Positions 26,166 to 34,608 of a stretch of 64,000 nt of DNA are shown here, piece by piece. The stretch lies in contig CAKOJN010000003.1 of NCBI GenBank assembly GCA_934090685.1, forward strand, positions 62,001 to 126,000, given 5' to 3'. The notes beneath the pieces were generated by a model, which did not search any database, was not told where the DNA came from, and was given only the letters and a program-made list of their open reading frames with translations. Origin of the DNA: an uncultured Bacilli bacterium. GTDB lineage: Bacteria > Bacillota_I > Bacilli_A > RF39 > UBA660. The position numbers were made by a program, and so were the translations under genes. Each line of letters starts with the position of its first letter. The stretch's first letter is position 1.

Positions 26166-26688
26166 ATTCAATATAATCTATTATATTGAAATAAAATTTA
26201 AGGTTTTGTTTATTAATAATTTCAAAATAGACAAATGCCTTTTTTTTATGTCTATTAATTATATCTATTAATTCATTATTGTCGTGAAATTTTATATTAT
26301 ACTTTTTTAATAATGAGTAATTCTTTTTATAATTTAGAAATAGCATTTTTTCAAAGTTTTGATTATAAATATTTGAATTATCTGGAAAATATTTATTAGA
26401 TTTTAAAATTCTATTATATTTGTTATCAATTGTAAGACTAATTATATACCTTATTAATAATTGATCAATTAATAAAGTGTTTTTAACATATGAAATGTAC
26501 TTGTCTAAATTAGAAATTATTTGGTAATTTATGTCTACTTCTTTACAATTTTTAATTAATATAGCTTTTATTTTAATATTATATGACTTTTTAATTAATA
26601 GTTTATCTAGAAATCCATCTTTGTATAAAAAAATTAAATCAGAAATATTATTATTGTTTTCATTATAAATGTATTTTTCGATATTCAT
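26158..26688 (-). CDS. Unknown protein co-transcribed with an XRE regulator
   Basis: A 176-residue protein rich in Ile, Asn, Lys and Tyr, with no predicted membrane segment and no family I recognise. It is translationally coupled to the upstream XRE gene through an ATGA overlap (its ATG at 26688 shares bases with the XRE stop TGA). It is very AT-rich even for this genome. A regulator-effector pair is possible, but nothing in the sequence shows toxicity or enzymatic function. Confidence 0.65.
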   Translation of the reverse strand: MNIEKYIYNENNNNISDLIFLYKDGFLDKLLIKKSYNIKIKAILIKNCKEVDINYQIISNLDKYISYVKNTLLIDQLLIRYIISLTIDNKYNRILKSNKYFPDNSNIYNQNFEKMLFLNYKKNYSLLKKYNIKFHDNNELIDIINRHKKKAFVYFEIINKQNLKFYFNIIDYIEST

Positions 26689-26930
26689 TTTACATCACCC
26701 TCAAAAAACTTACTTACTGGTGTTTTTAATACAATAGATATTTTATATAAATTATTAATACTAATTCCCTTATTAGTTTTTTCACTTTCTAAACTACTTA
26801 TTAGTGATACAGAAACGTTAATTATTTCCGCTAATTGCTCTTGAGTAATGGGTTCATAAGTTAAACTGTAAAGTTTTCGATATTTCTTGATATTTCTTCC
26901 AATAATGCTATTTAATTCTTTTTCTGTCAT
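26685..26930 (-). CDS. XRE-family HTH regulator (copy 1)
   Basis: An 81-residue protein consisting of one helix-turn-helix domain (TQEQLAEIINVSVSLISSLES) with a C-terminal NLYKISIVLKTPVSKFF, the layout of Cro/CI-type regulators with a 'conserved LYKI' helix. It overlaps the downstream 176-residue gene by 4 nt. Two paralogs lie within 620 bp. It likely binds its own promoter region near 26931-27037, which it shares with the divergent copy 2. Confidence 0.88.
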   Translation of the reverse strand: MTEKELNSIIGRNIKKYRKLYSLTYEPITQEQLAEIINVSVSLISSLESEKTNKGISINNLYKISIVLKTPVSKFFEGDVK

Positions 26931-27037
26931 AAATTCTCCTATTTCTATATTAATTATAAATTAAAAATTTAATTTTGTATAGTACAACATTACATAATTA
27001 TATTATAAAAACTAGTAAAATATTATTAGGTGGATGT

Positions 27038-27298
27038 ATGACAAAATTTAAAAGAGAATTTTACTTTGATGAAAACATAATAGAGACTATAGCATATAAT
27101 GTCATCAAATACAGAAAATTGAATGGAATTACACAAGAACAGTTAGCAATAGATATTGGAATATCTCCAGAATTTATTAGAAAGTTTGAAAGTACTAAAG
27201 GTAGTGAAGGATTATCATTAATGTCACTATATAAAATTTCTATTGTTTTAAACACATCAATGGATAAATTTTTTGAGTATATAGAAATTAACGATTAA
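27038..27298 (+). CDS. XRE-family HTH regulator (copy 2)
   Basis: An 86-residue regulator with an HTH (TQEQLAIDIGISPEFIRKFES) and the same LYKISIVLN-TSMDKFFEY end as copies 1 and 3. ATG 27038 follows AGGTGG; an earlier in-frame ATG has no site. It is divergent from copy 1 and converges on copy 3 with an 11-nt overlap of the two 3' ends. Confidence 0.86.
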   Translation: MTKFKREFYFDENIIETIAYNVIKYRKLNGITQEQLAIDIGISPEFIRKFESTKGSEGLSLMSLYKISIVLNTSMDKFFEYIEIND

Positions 27299-27548
27299 TA
27301 AAAAAGTCATCTATAGGTACATTTAAAATTAGACTTATTTTATATAAGTTATATACACTAATACCTTGAAATATTTTTTTACTTTCTAAATTCCCTATTA
27401 GTGATGTTGATATATTTGCAAGTTCGGCTAAACACTCTTGTGTTAGTTCTTTTTCGTTTAGGCTATAAAGTTTTCTATAATATTTTACATTATTTCCAAT
27501 AATATAATAAAGATCTTTTTCTTTTAGAAATTCATATGTTTTTTTCAT
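27288..27548 (-). CDS. XRE-family HTH regulator (copy 3)
   Basis: An 86-residue regulator with TQECLAELANISTSLIGNLES and NLYKISLILNVPIDDFF. It resembles copy 1 most (shared YRKLYSL and ISTSLI/VSVSLI). Like the other two it lacks any effector domain. Convergent overlap with copy 2. Confidence 0.86.
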   Translation of the reverse strand: MKKTYEFLKEKDLYYIIGNNVKYYRKLYSLNEKELTQECLAELANISTSLIGNLESKKIFQGISVYNLYKISLILNVPIDDFFINR

Positions 27549-27654
27549 TATTGTCTCCCAATATTATTTTGCCATTATTTACCATTTTTCGCCATTTACT
27601 ATAAATGAGAAAATATCATTCTTAGTGATATTAAGCTGCATAGATATAAAAAAC

Positions 27655-27683
27655 TTTACAAATGCAAAAAAATGTTGTAATAT
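27655..27683 (+). promoter_or_regulatory. Promoter for typA
   Basis: TTTACA at 27655-27660, 17-nt spacer, TAATAT at 27678-27683, 28 nt before the start. Confidence 0.65.
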
Positions 27684-27711
27684 TAATAGTCGTATCAAAG
27701 GGGAGAGAAGT

Positions 27712-29514
27712 ATGGATAAAATTATTAATTTTGCTGTAGTAGCACATGTAGATGCAGGGAAAAGTACATTAGTAGATGCACTTTTAAAACAAAATGGAGT
27801 ATTCCGTGAAAATGAACAAGTTGTCGATTGTGTAATGGATAGTGGCGACTTAGAACGTGAAAGAGGTATAACTATAACTGCTAAGAATTGTTCTATAAGA
27901 TATAAAGATTATAAAATGAATATAGTAGATACTCCTGGACATGCTGATTTTTCATCAGAAATAGAAAGAATTATTAAAACTGTTGATACAGTTGTTCTTT
28001 TAGTTGATTCAGCAGAAGGACCAATGCCACAAACAAGATTTGTTTTAAAAGAAGCACTAAAATTTGGTTTAAAACCAATATTATTTATAAATAAAATAGA
28101 TAAAAAAGATGCAAGAGCAGAAGAAGTTGTTAATATGACTTTTGATTTATTTTGTGAACTTGGAGCAACAGATGAACAATTAGACTTTAAAATTCTTTAT
28201 GGAATTGCTAAAGAAGGTATAGCAAAATATGAAGAAAATGATGATAATAAAGATATCAAGCCATTATTGGATACTATTATTGAAACAACAGAACCATTTA
28301 AAGGAGATAAAAACGATCCATTACAATTTCAAATATCACAATTAGATTATGATGATTATATTGGAAGACTTGGAATAGGAAGAATAAATAAAGGAACAAT
28401 TAAAACTGGTTCTCAAGTTACTATTGTAAAAAATGATGGTAATATAGAAAAAACTAAAATAACTAAATTATTCATAAATGAAGGAATTAAAAAAAGAGAA
28501 GTAACTGAAGCATATTATGGTGACATTGTAACTATGGCAGGTTGTCCAGACATATCAATTGGAGATACTATTTGTGATAATAATCATGTTGAAGGTTTAC
28601 CAAGAATTGAAATAGAGAAACCAACTTTATCAATGAATTTTATGGTAAATAACAGTCCATTTGCAGGTAAATCAGGTAAATTTGTTACATCAAGACATAT
28701 TAGAGATAGGTTAAATGCTGAACTTGAAAGAAATGTAGGCTTAGAAGTTGAAGAGTTACCATCATCTGATGGATTTAAGGTTTCTGGAAGAGGAGAATTA
28801 CATTTATCAATTCTTATTGAAAATATGAGAAGAGAAGGCTATGAGTTAGGTGTATCAAAACCAGAAGTAATTACAAAAGATATTGATGGTGTAAAATGTG
28901 AACCATATGAGAAAGTTATAGTAACAGTACCAACTGATTACTCAGGAACAGTTATTAATGATATAAGCGAAAGAAAAGGTACTATGGAATTAATGGAACC
29001 AGCAGAAGAAAACTATGTAAGGCTTGAATTTTCAGTACCAACTAGGGGTTTAATTGGATACAGAAGTAATTTTATAACGAATACAAAAGGTGAAGGCATA
29101 ATGGTTAGAAGTTTTGATTCATATAAACCATATGCAGGAGAAATAATAGGAAGAAAAAATGGAGTTTTAGTTTCTATGGAAAGTGGAAAAGCATTTGGAT
29201 ATGCATTATATAATTTACTTGATAGAGGAACTATGATAATTGAACCAGCTACTGAAATATACGAAGGTATGATTATTGGTATCAATAATAGAGAAAATGA
29301 TTTAAATGTTAACCCATGTAAAAATAAAGAATTTTCAAATACAAGATCATCAGGTAGTGATGAGGCAATAATATTACCAAAACCTAAAACTTTTACATTA
29401 GAAGAAGCATTAGAATTTATAGATAATGATGAATTAGTTGAAGTAACACCTGATGCAATAAGATTAAGAAAGAAAATTCTTAATGAAAAAGAAAGATTTA
29501 GAAGTAATAGGTAA
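27712..29514 (+). CDS. typA: Ribosome-associated GTPase TypA/BipA
   Basis: BipA is a translational GTPase needed for 50S assembly and growth in cold or stress. The 600-residue product starts with the G1 motif AHVDAGKSTL, has G2 RGITI, DTPGHAD and NKID, the EF-G-like domains II, III and V, and the BipA-specific C-terminal region with DTICDNNHVEGLP and SGSDEAI. ATG 27712 with GGGGAGAG upstream is chosen; earlier in-frame starts would add an unrelated 29-residue stretch. Confidence 0.96.
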   Translation: MDKIINFAVVAHVDAGKSTLVDALLKQNGVFRENEQVVDCVMDSGDLERERGITITAKNCSIRYKDYKMNIVDTPGHADFSSEIERIIKTVDTVVLLVDSAEGPMPQTRFVLKEALKFGLKPILFINKIDKKDARAEEVVNMTFDLFCELGATDEQLDFKILYGIAKEGIAKYEENDDNKDIKPLLDTIIETTEPFKGDKNDPLQFQISQLDYDDYIGRLGIGRINKGTIKTGSQVTIVKNDGNIEKTKITKLFINEGIKKREVTEAYYGDIVTMAGCPDISIGDTICDNNHVEGLPRIEIEKPTLSMNFMVNNSPFAGKSGKFVTSRHIRDRLNAELERNVGLEVEELPSSDGFKVSGRGELHLSILIENMRREGYELGVSKPEVITKDIDGVKCEPYEKVIVTVPTDYSGTVINDISERKGTMELMEPAEENYVRLEFSVPTRGLIGYRSNFITNTKGEGIMVRSFDSYKPYAGEIIGRKNGVLVSMESGKAFGYALYNLLDRGTMIIEPATEIYEGMIIGINNRENDLNVNPCKNKEFSNTRSSGSDEAIILPKPKTFTLEEALEFIDNDELVEVTPDAIRLRKKILNEKERFRSNR

Positions 29515-29532
29515 GACCATTTGGTCTTTTTA
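29513..29532 (+). terminator. Terminator of typA
   Basis: AAGACCA (29513-29519) pairs with TGGTCTT (29522-29528) and a T run follows. It overlaps the end of typA. Confidence 0.8.
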
Positions 29533-29578
29533 TTTTATGATATTTATGTTATAATTTAACAAGAAAAAAGGTGATTAT

Positions 29579-31303
29579 ATGAGTTATATTAAGGAATGCG
29601 AAGAATATATATTAAATGTATTTGAATCATGTGGTTATGATATATCAGAAGTTATTTTAGAAGTATCTTCTAGAGAAGATTTAGGAGAATTTCAAGTAAA
29701 TACATGTATGTCCTTAGCGAAAAAATATGGTAAAAATCCAAGAGTGATTGCTGAAGAAATAATTAGTAATTTTGATGATAGATTTGAAAATGTAAATATT
29801 GCTGGTCCTGGGTTTATTAATGTAAGTATAAATAAGAATCAACTGCTTAATGTTGTGAACAGTAGTTTAAAAGATTTAAGTTATTTAATAGATAAAGATA
29901 AGAATAAAACAATTATTATTGATTATGGTGGTGCAAATGCTGCGAAAACACTCCATATAGGACATATGAGGTCTGCAAATATAGGTGAATCATTAAAAAG
30001 ATTATCTGCATTATTAGGAAACAAAATGATTGGAGATGTTCATTTAGGAGATATTGGAAGACAATCTGGAATGGTTATATCTGAAATTAAGAAAAGAAAA
30101 CCAAATTTATGTTTTTTTGATAAAAACTATAAAGGTGATTATCCAAAATTAGAAATAACACCAGAAGAATTAAGTATATATTATCCAAGCGCTAGCAATG
30201 ATGCTAAAGAAAATCCTGAAAGAATGGAAGAAGTTAGAAAAATCACTGCACTTGTAGATGAGGGAATAGAACCATATATAAGTATGTGGAAAGATATAGT
30301 AGAAGTCTCTAAACAAGAAATAAAAAAGACATATGATTATTTAAATTGCCATTTTGATTTGTGGGAAGGTGAATTAAGTTCATTAAAATATATCAAAGAT
30401 ACTTTAAAAGTATTAGAACCATATATGTATGAGTCTGATAAAGCAAAAGTAATAGATGTAAAAAGAGAAGATGATAAGATAGAATTTCCTCCATTAATAG
30501 TTATAAAAAATGACGGTTCTTCAATATATGCAACAAGAGATTTAGCAACAATATATAATAGAATTAATTTATATAATCCCGATGAAATTTGGTATGTTGT
30601 TGACATGAGACAATCAATGTATTTTGAACAAGTGTTTAGAGCATCATATAAATCTAAATTAGTAAAAGAAAATTGTAAACTTAATTACTATGGTTTTGGT
30701 ACTATGAATGGTAAAGATAAAAAACCATTTAAAACTAGAGATGGTGGAGTTTTACAATTAAATGATTTAATAAAAATGATAAAGGATGAATTAAGCAAAC
30801 GAATTAGTTCATCAAGTAGTGAAGAAGAAAAAGAAGAAATATTAAATAAATTAACAGTAGCGACAATTAAATTTGCTGATCTATTACCTTATCGTACTAC
30901 TGATTATATTTTTGATTTAGAAAAATTTTGTTCATTTGAAGGAAAAACAGGGCCATATATTTTATATAGTATGGTAAGAATAAAATCAATACTAAATAAA
31001 GTAGATTATAAATCTTTTAGTATACACGATATTTATAGTGATTCAGAACGAAAACTATATGTAAAATTATTAAGTTTATCAAAGATATTAAATAAATCCT
31101 ATAATGAAAAAACTTTGAGTTATATATGCGAATATTTATATGAATTATGTAGTATATTTAATAAATTTTATTCAGAAACTAATATTATTAATGAAACAAA
31201 TAACGAAAGAAAAGAGACATATATAACATTATTACATTTAATATTGAATATTTGTACTACTTTATTAGATGTATTAGCAATAGAAATTCCAGATAAAATG
31301 TAA
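29579..31303 (+). CDS. argS: Arginyl-tRNA synthetase, bacterial type (first of two)
   Basis: A class I synthetase charging tRNA-Arg. The 574-residue protein has the N-terminal additional domain, the HIGH box as TLHIGHMRSANIGES, FGTMNGKDKKPFKTRDGG (the E. coli-type ArgRS replacement for KMSK) and a C-terminal anticodon-binding domain. Length matches the bacterial enzyme. AAAAAAGGTGA precedes ATG and a TATAAT lies at 29550-29555. A second, clearly different ArgRS is encoded at 57.9 kb. No T-box leader is seen here. Confidence 0.95.
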   Translation: MSYIKECEEYILNVFESCGYDISEVILEVSSREDLGEFQVNTCMSLAKKYGKNPRVIAEEIISNFDDRFENVNIAGPGFINVSINKNQLLNVVNSSLKDLSYLIDKDKNKTIIIDYGGANAAKTLHIGHMRSANIGESLKRLSALLGNKMIGDVHLGDIGRQSGMVISEIKKRKPNLCFFDKNYKGDYPKLEITPEELSIYYPSASNDAKENPERMEEVRKITALVDEGIEPYISMWKDIVEVSKQEIKKTYDYLNCHFDLWEGELSSLKYIKDTLKVLEPYMYESDKAKVIDVKREDDKIEFPPLIVIKNDGSSIYATRDLATIYNRINLYNPDEIWYVVDMRQSMYFEQVFRASYKSKLVKENCKLNYYGFGTMNGKDKKPFKTRDGGVLQLNDLIKMIKDELSKRISSSSSEEEKEEILNKLTVATIKFADLLPYRTTDYIFDLEKFCSFEGKTGPYILYSMVRIKSILNKVDYKSFSIHDIYSDSERKLYVKLLSLSKILNKSYNEKTLSYICEYLYELCSIFNKFYSETNIINETNNERKETYITLLHLILNICTTLLDVLAIEIPDKM

Positions 31304-31330
31304 AAGAATTTAAAAAAATAATAATTTATA

Positions 31331-31359
31331 TTGTGCATATTAAAAAATCATGCTATAAT
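31331..31359 (+). promoter_or_regulatory. Promoter for rpsF-ssb-rpsR
   Basis: TTGTGC at 31331-31336, 17-nt spacer, TATAAT at 31354-31359; the predicted start is just before the leader hairpins. Confidence 0.75.
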
Positions 31360-31363
31360 ACAT

Positions 31364-31410
31364 TCGAACGAAAGTTCCTTGCTTCGATTGCGAAGCCGTT
31401 AGACCAAAAG
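31364..31410 (+). ncRNA. S6:S18 ribosomal protein leader
   Basis: The 5' UTR of rpsF folds into GAAC-GAAA-GTTC and GCTTCG-ATTG-CGAAGC hairpins followed by CCGTTAGACC. The CCG element next to a short stem is the hallmark of the S6:S18 leader that mimics the rRNA site and feeds back on rpsF-ssb-rpsR. Position and gene content match the family exactly; the fold is by eye. Confidence 0.75.
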
Positions 31411-31421
31411 GAGGTGTAGAA

Positions 31422-31709
31422 ATGAATAAATATGAGATAATGTTCATTGTAAAATCTGAAAATGATGAGAAGACTATTAAAGATACAGTTTCTGCTTTTG
31501 AAAAAGTATTAACTGATATGAAAGCTAAAATAGTTAATAAAAAAGACATGGGACAAAAAAAATTAGCATATCCAATTAAAAAACAAGTAAGAGGAAACTA
31601 TTACTTATTTAATGTTGAAGCTACAGTAGCAGCAATAAATGAATTTGATAGAAAAGCTAAAATTGATGAAAACATTTTAAGACATATTGTTATAAGAGAA
31701 GAGGAATAG
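31422..31709 (+). CDS. rpsF: 30S ribosomal protein S6
   Basis: The 95-residue protein begins MNKYEIMFIVKSE, has KMGQKKLAYPIKKQVRGNYYLFNVEA-type core segments and ends with an acidic tail as in other S6 proteins. It binds S18 in the platform of the small subunit. AAAGGAGGTG precedes ATG. It leads the rpsF-ssb-rpsR operon, with 3 nt to ssb. Confidence 0.96.
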   Translation: MNKYEIMFIVKSENDEKTIKDTVSAFEKVLTDMKAKIVNKKDMGQKKLAYPIKKQVRGNYYLFNVEATVAAINEFDRKAKIDENILRHIVIREEE

Positions 31710-31712
31710 AAT

Positions 31713-32180
31713 ATGAATAAAATAATTTTAGTTGGAAGATTAACAAGAGATCCTGAACTTAGAAGTACAAGTACTGGTATATCTACTGCAAATTTTACTG
31801 TTGCTGTTAACAGAAACTTTAAAAATAAAGATGGTCAATATGATGCAGATTTTATATCTTGTGTTGCTTTTAGAAATACTGCAGATTTTGTAAGTAAATA
31901 TTTCAAAAAAGGTAATTTAATATGTTTGGATGGTAGAATTCAAACTAGAAATTATGATGCGCAAGATGGTACTAAAAGATATGTAACTGAGGTAGTTGTT
32001 GAAAATGTTGAATTTGTTGGAGGTAAGTCTGATAATTCAACAAGTCAGTCAAACAACTTTGTTGATGCACCATCTCAAGATATAGTTGATACTATACCAG
32101 AGTATGATATTCCTAAGTCAGATCCATATGAAAATTATGATAAAGAAGTATCACTAAGTGATAATGATTTACCATTTTAA
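31713..32180 (+). CDS. ssb: Single-stranded DNA-binding protein
   Basis: The 155-residue protein has an OB fold ([34 protein letters not shown] in pieces), a Gln/Asn/Asp-rich linker and the acidic C-terminal tip DNDLPF that recruits repair and replication partners. It is the replication SSB, given its place between rpsF and rpsR. Confidence 0.96.
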   Translation: MNKIILVGRLTRDPELRSTSTGISTANFTVAVNRNFKNKDGQYDADFISCVAFRNTADFVSKYFKKGNLICLDGRIQTRNYDAQDGTKRYVTEVVVENVEFVGGKSDNSTSQSNNFVDAPSQDIVDTIPEYDIPKSDPYENYDKEVSLSDNDLPF

Positions 32181-32191
32181 GGAGGAAAATA

Positions 32192-32404
32192 ATGGCAGAA
32201 TATTATAGAAGAAAAAAAATATGTCAAATGTGTGCAGGAAAACCTGTAGATTATAAAGATGTTATGATTGTTTCTAAATATATTAATGAAAAAGGCAAAA
32301 TATTACCTAGAAGAATGACAGGAGCATGTGCAAAACATCAAAGACATATTGCTAATCAAATTAAAAGAGCAAGATTTATGGCTTTATTACCATTTAAAAA
32401 ATAA
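32192..32404 (+). CDS. rpsR: 30S ribosomal protein S18
   Basis: The 70-residue basic protein carries the S18 signature DYKDV ... [24 protein letters not shown] and ends in a lysine-rich tail. GGAGG precedes the ATG. It retains one CxxC-like pair (CQMC) as in zinc-binding S18 variants. Confidence 0.96.
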   Translation: MAEYYRRKKICQMCAGKPVDYKDVMIVSKYINEKGKILPRRMTGACAKHQRHIANQIKRARFMALLPFKK

Positions 32405-32427
32405 TAGAAATTCTATTATTTTTTTAT
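32398..32427 (+). terminator. Terminator of rpsF-ssb-rpsR
   Basis: AATAATAGAA (32400-32409) pairs with TTCTATTATT (32411-32420) and a T7 run follows. Confidence 0.85.
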
Positions 32428-32466
32428 TTATAAAATTAAAAGTAGTAATTATTAGTTACTACTTAT

Positions 32467-33141
32467 TTAATTGCTATTATTATTTCTAGCAAGAAGAAGT
32501 CTTAATATTTGAACTGCCATTGCTAAAAATGAAGCAACGTAAGTAAATGCAGCAGCACTTAAAACTTTTTTTGTTCCTCTAGTGTCCTTTTTATTTAATA
32601 GTCCGCAATTTTTTAGTTGTTCTTTTGCACGTTTTGATGCATTAAATTCAACTGGTAAAGTTATTAATTGAAAAAATAAACCGACAAGAAGTAAAATTAT
32701 ACCAGCATCTAACATATCTAATATGTTAAAGACAAAAGACAATATTATTAAAATTGAAGCAACTCTTGAAGTAAAATTAACAAATGGAACCATCTTATTT
32801 CTAAATCTTAAAAAACTATAACATTCTTTATCTTGAATAGCATGCCCAACTTCATGAGCAGCAATTGCAACACCAGCAATTGATTTTGAGTCATATGAAC
32901 TTTCAGATAATGAAATTTTTTTAGTAATTGGATTATAATGATCAGTAAGATGTCCCTTAGTAGGCAATATATCAATATAATTGAGACCATTATTATCAAG
33001 TATTCTTCTTGCAACCTCTTTACCTGATAAATTTAAACTATTTTTTTCTTTTGAATACTTTGAATAATTACTTCTTACTTTTATGTCCGCTATTAAAGGA
33101 ACAAAAAGTATTATAAAAACTAATATTATATCTACATCCAT
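32467..33141 (-). CDS. Zinc metallopeptidase, YugP/neutral zinc protease family
   Basis: A 224-residue membrane protein with an N-terminal span (4-20), HEVGH at residues 96-100 (the HExxH zinc motif), and two to three spans after it, which is the layout of the YugP-type membrane peptidases. ATG 33141 with GGTGAT upstream is preferred over an ATG four codons earlier. The biological substrate is unknown. It follows the ClpC-like gene with about 50 nt between. Confidence 0.88.
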   Translation of the reverse strand: MDVDIILVFIILFVPLIADIKVRSNYSKYSKEKNSLNLSGKEVARRILDNNGLNYIDILPTKGHLTDHYNPITKKISLSESSYDSKSIAGVAIAAHEVGHAIQDKECYSFLRFRNKMVPFVNFTSRVASILIILSFVFNILDMLDAGIILLLVGLFFQLITLPVEFNASKRAKEQLKNCGLLNKKDTRGTKKVLSAAAFTYVASFLAMAVQILRLLLARNNNSN

Positions 33142-33190
33142 TTTTATCACCATTATCAGTATATCATTTATATGTGAAATTTAAAAGAAA

Positions 33191-34525
33191 TTAATTATAT
33201 TTAAATCCAAAAACTTTTTCATGAATGTTACTGCCAAATAAGTTTTTAATAGTTTCATCACTGACTTTATATGTTACTTTTTTTGAAATTAATTTTTCCA
33301 TATCTACGTTTACTTTAATGGCTTTTTTAAATTCTTTATTTTTTAAATAGGTATCTTTTTTAATATTTAGTTTTCTTAAAATATCTTCCTTGTTATTTGA
33401 CGAATTAATTAGTTTCGTTTTAGTACACACAGTATCTAAAATTTCTAAGCTTTTATCAGGTTCTGCTTTATTTTTTATATATTTATTAGACAAATCAACT
33501 ATCATTCTAATTTGATTTTTTGTTATAGTTACATTATGAAATTTTTCATAATATTTCTTTGTATTTTCTAAAATATTCAAAGTTTGATTGTAAGTTGGTT
33601 CTTCAATTAAAATTGGGTTAAATCTTCTATTTAATGCCTTATCGTTTTTGATAGATTTGTTATATTCTCCTATAGTTGTTGCGCCTATACATGAAATATT
33701 ATTTCTAGCAAGATAAGGTTTTAAAATATTTGCTGCATCGATTGCCCCTTCTGCACCACCTGCTCCTACTATAGTATGAATTTCATCAATAAATAAAATT
33801 GTATTTTTGTCTTTTTCTACATCAGAAATTAGATTGTTTAGTTTTTCTTCAAATTCTCCTCTGTATTTTGTGCCACTAACTAAAGATGAAATATTAACTG
33901 ATAAAATTTTTTTATTTTGAAGTTCTTTAGGTACTTTATGGTGCTCTATTCTATGCGCTAGTTCTTCAATTATTGCGGTTTTGCCAGTACCAGCTTTACC
34001 AATTAATAATGGATTAGTTTTATTTTTTCTTAAAAGTGTTTCAATAATTTGATTTAATTCTTTTTCTCTTCCAATTACTTCATTATAATTTTTTAAATTA
34101 TTGAGATAAACACCACAATTTATATTTATATCTTTTTTTAATATTGAATTATAAAGTTTTTTAATATCTATATTTAATGCATTCAATATTGAATAGCCTA
34201 TACCTTCTCCCTCTTCTAAAAAAATTATAAATAAATCTTTTAATGGTTGCTTACTGTTACTAGGAATATTCATTATTAATCTTTTGAATAAAGGAGTATA
34301 TATAACTATATTTGTTTTAGTTTTAATTGTTGATAATTTGTTTACTTCATTTTTACATTTACTATATGAAAGATTATTTTGGAGCAAAATATCTTTTAAT
34401 CTATTATTTGTGCTTAATAATGCTAATAATAAATGTTCAGTTCCAACAAATTCATTTTTTAATGATAATGCTTCTTTTTCTGATTGTTTTAACACTTTGA
34501 TTAATTCTTCATTATTATTTGTCAT
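33191..34525 (-). CDS. ClpC-like ATPase with a single AAA domain (D1 only)
   Basis: The protein (444 residues from ATG 34525; a TTG six codons upstream is the alternative, neither with a good ribosome site) starts with a ClpC-like N domain (EFVGTEHLLLALL), then the first AAA+ domain with Walker A GKAGTGKTA, Walker B ILFIDEIH, GARG-like YRGEFEEKL, sensor GATT, and a small D1 lid. It ends just after VSDETIKNLFGSNIHEKVFG, which corresponds to the linker before the second AAA domain of ClpC. The D2 ring and the ClpP-binding loop are absent and the next gene starts at once. It may be a degenerate ClpC or a distinct D1-only unfoldase. Confidence 0.8.
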   Translation of the reverse strand: MTNNNEELIKVLKQSEKEALSLKNEFVGTEHLLLALLSTNNRLKDILLQNNLSYSKCKNEVNKLSTIKTKTNIVIYTPLFKRLIMNIPSNSKQPLKDLFIIFLEEGEGIGYSILNALNIDIKKLYNSILKKDININCGVYLNNLKNYNEVIGREKELNQIIETLLRKNKTNPLLIGKAGTGKTAIIEELAHRIEHHKVPKELQNKKILSVNISSLVSGTKYRGEFEEKLNNLISDVEKDKNTILFIDEIHTIVGAGGAEGAIDAANILKPYLARNNISCIGATTIGEYNKSIKNDKALNRRFNPILIEEPTYNQTLNILENTKKYYEKFHNVTITKNQIRMIVDLSNKYIKNKAEPDKSLEILDTVCTKTKLINSSNNKEDILRKLNIKKDTYLKNKEFKKAIKVNVDMEKLISKKVTYKVSDETIKNLFGSNIHEKVFGFKYN

Positions 34526-34559
34526 ACTAATAGTATGTTTCAAAAATAAAAATTAATCA

Positions 34560-34590
34560 CAAAAAAAGAATGTTTTTTCAAACACTCTTT
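34560..34590 (-). terminator. Terminator of the transporter gene
   Basis: On the minus strand AAAGAGTGTTT pairs with AAACATTCTTT (one G-U) and a T7 run follows, just after the transporter stop. Confidence 0.8.
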
Positions 34591-34608
34591 ATTAATTAAT
34601 AGTAATTA

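Noticed and set aside
31243..31330. A T-box for the first argS or downstream genes
   Set aside because: No GGTGG T-box element or specifier stem was found near 29.5 or 31.3 kb; only the S6:S18 leader is present.
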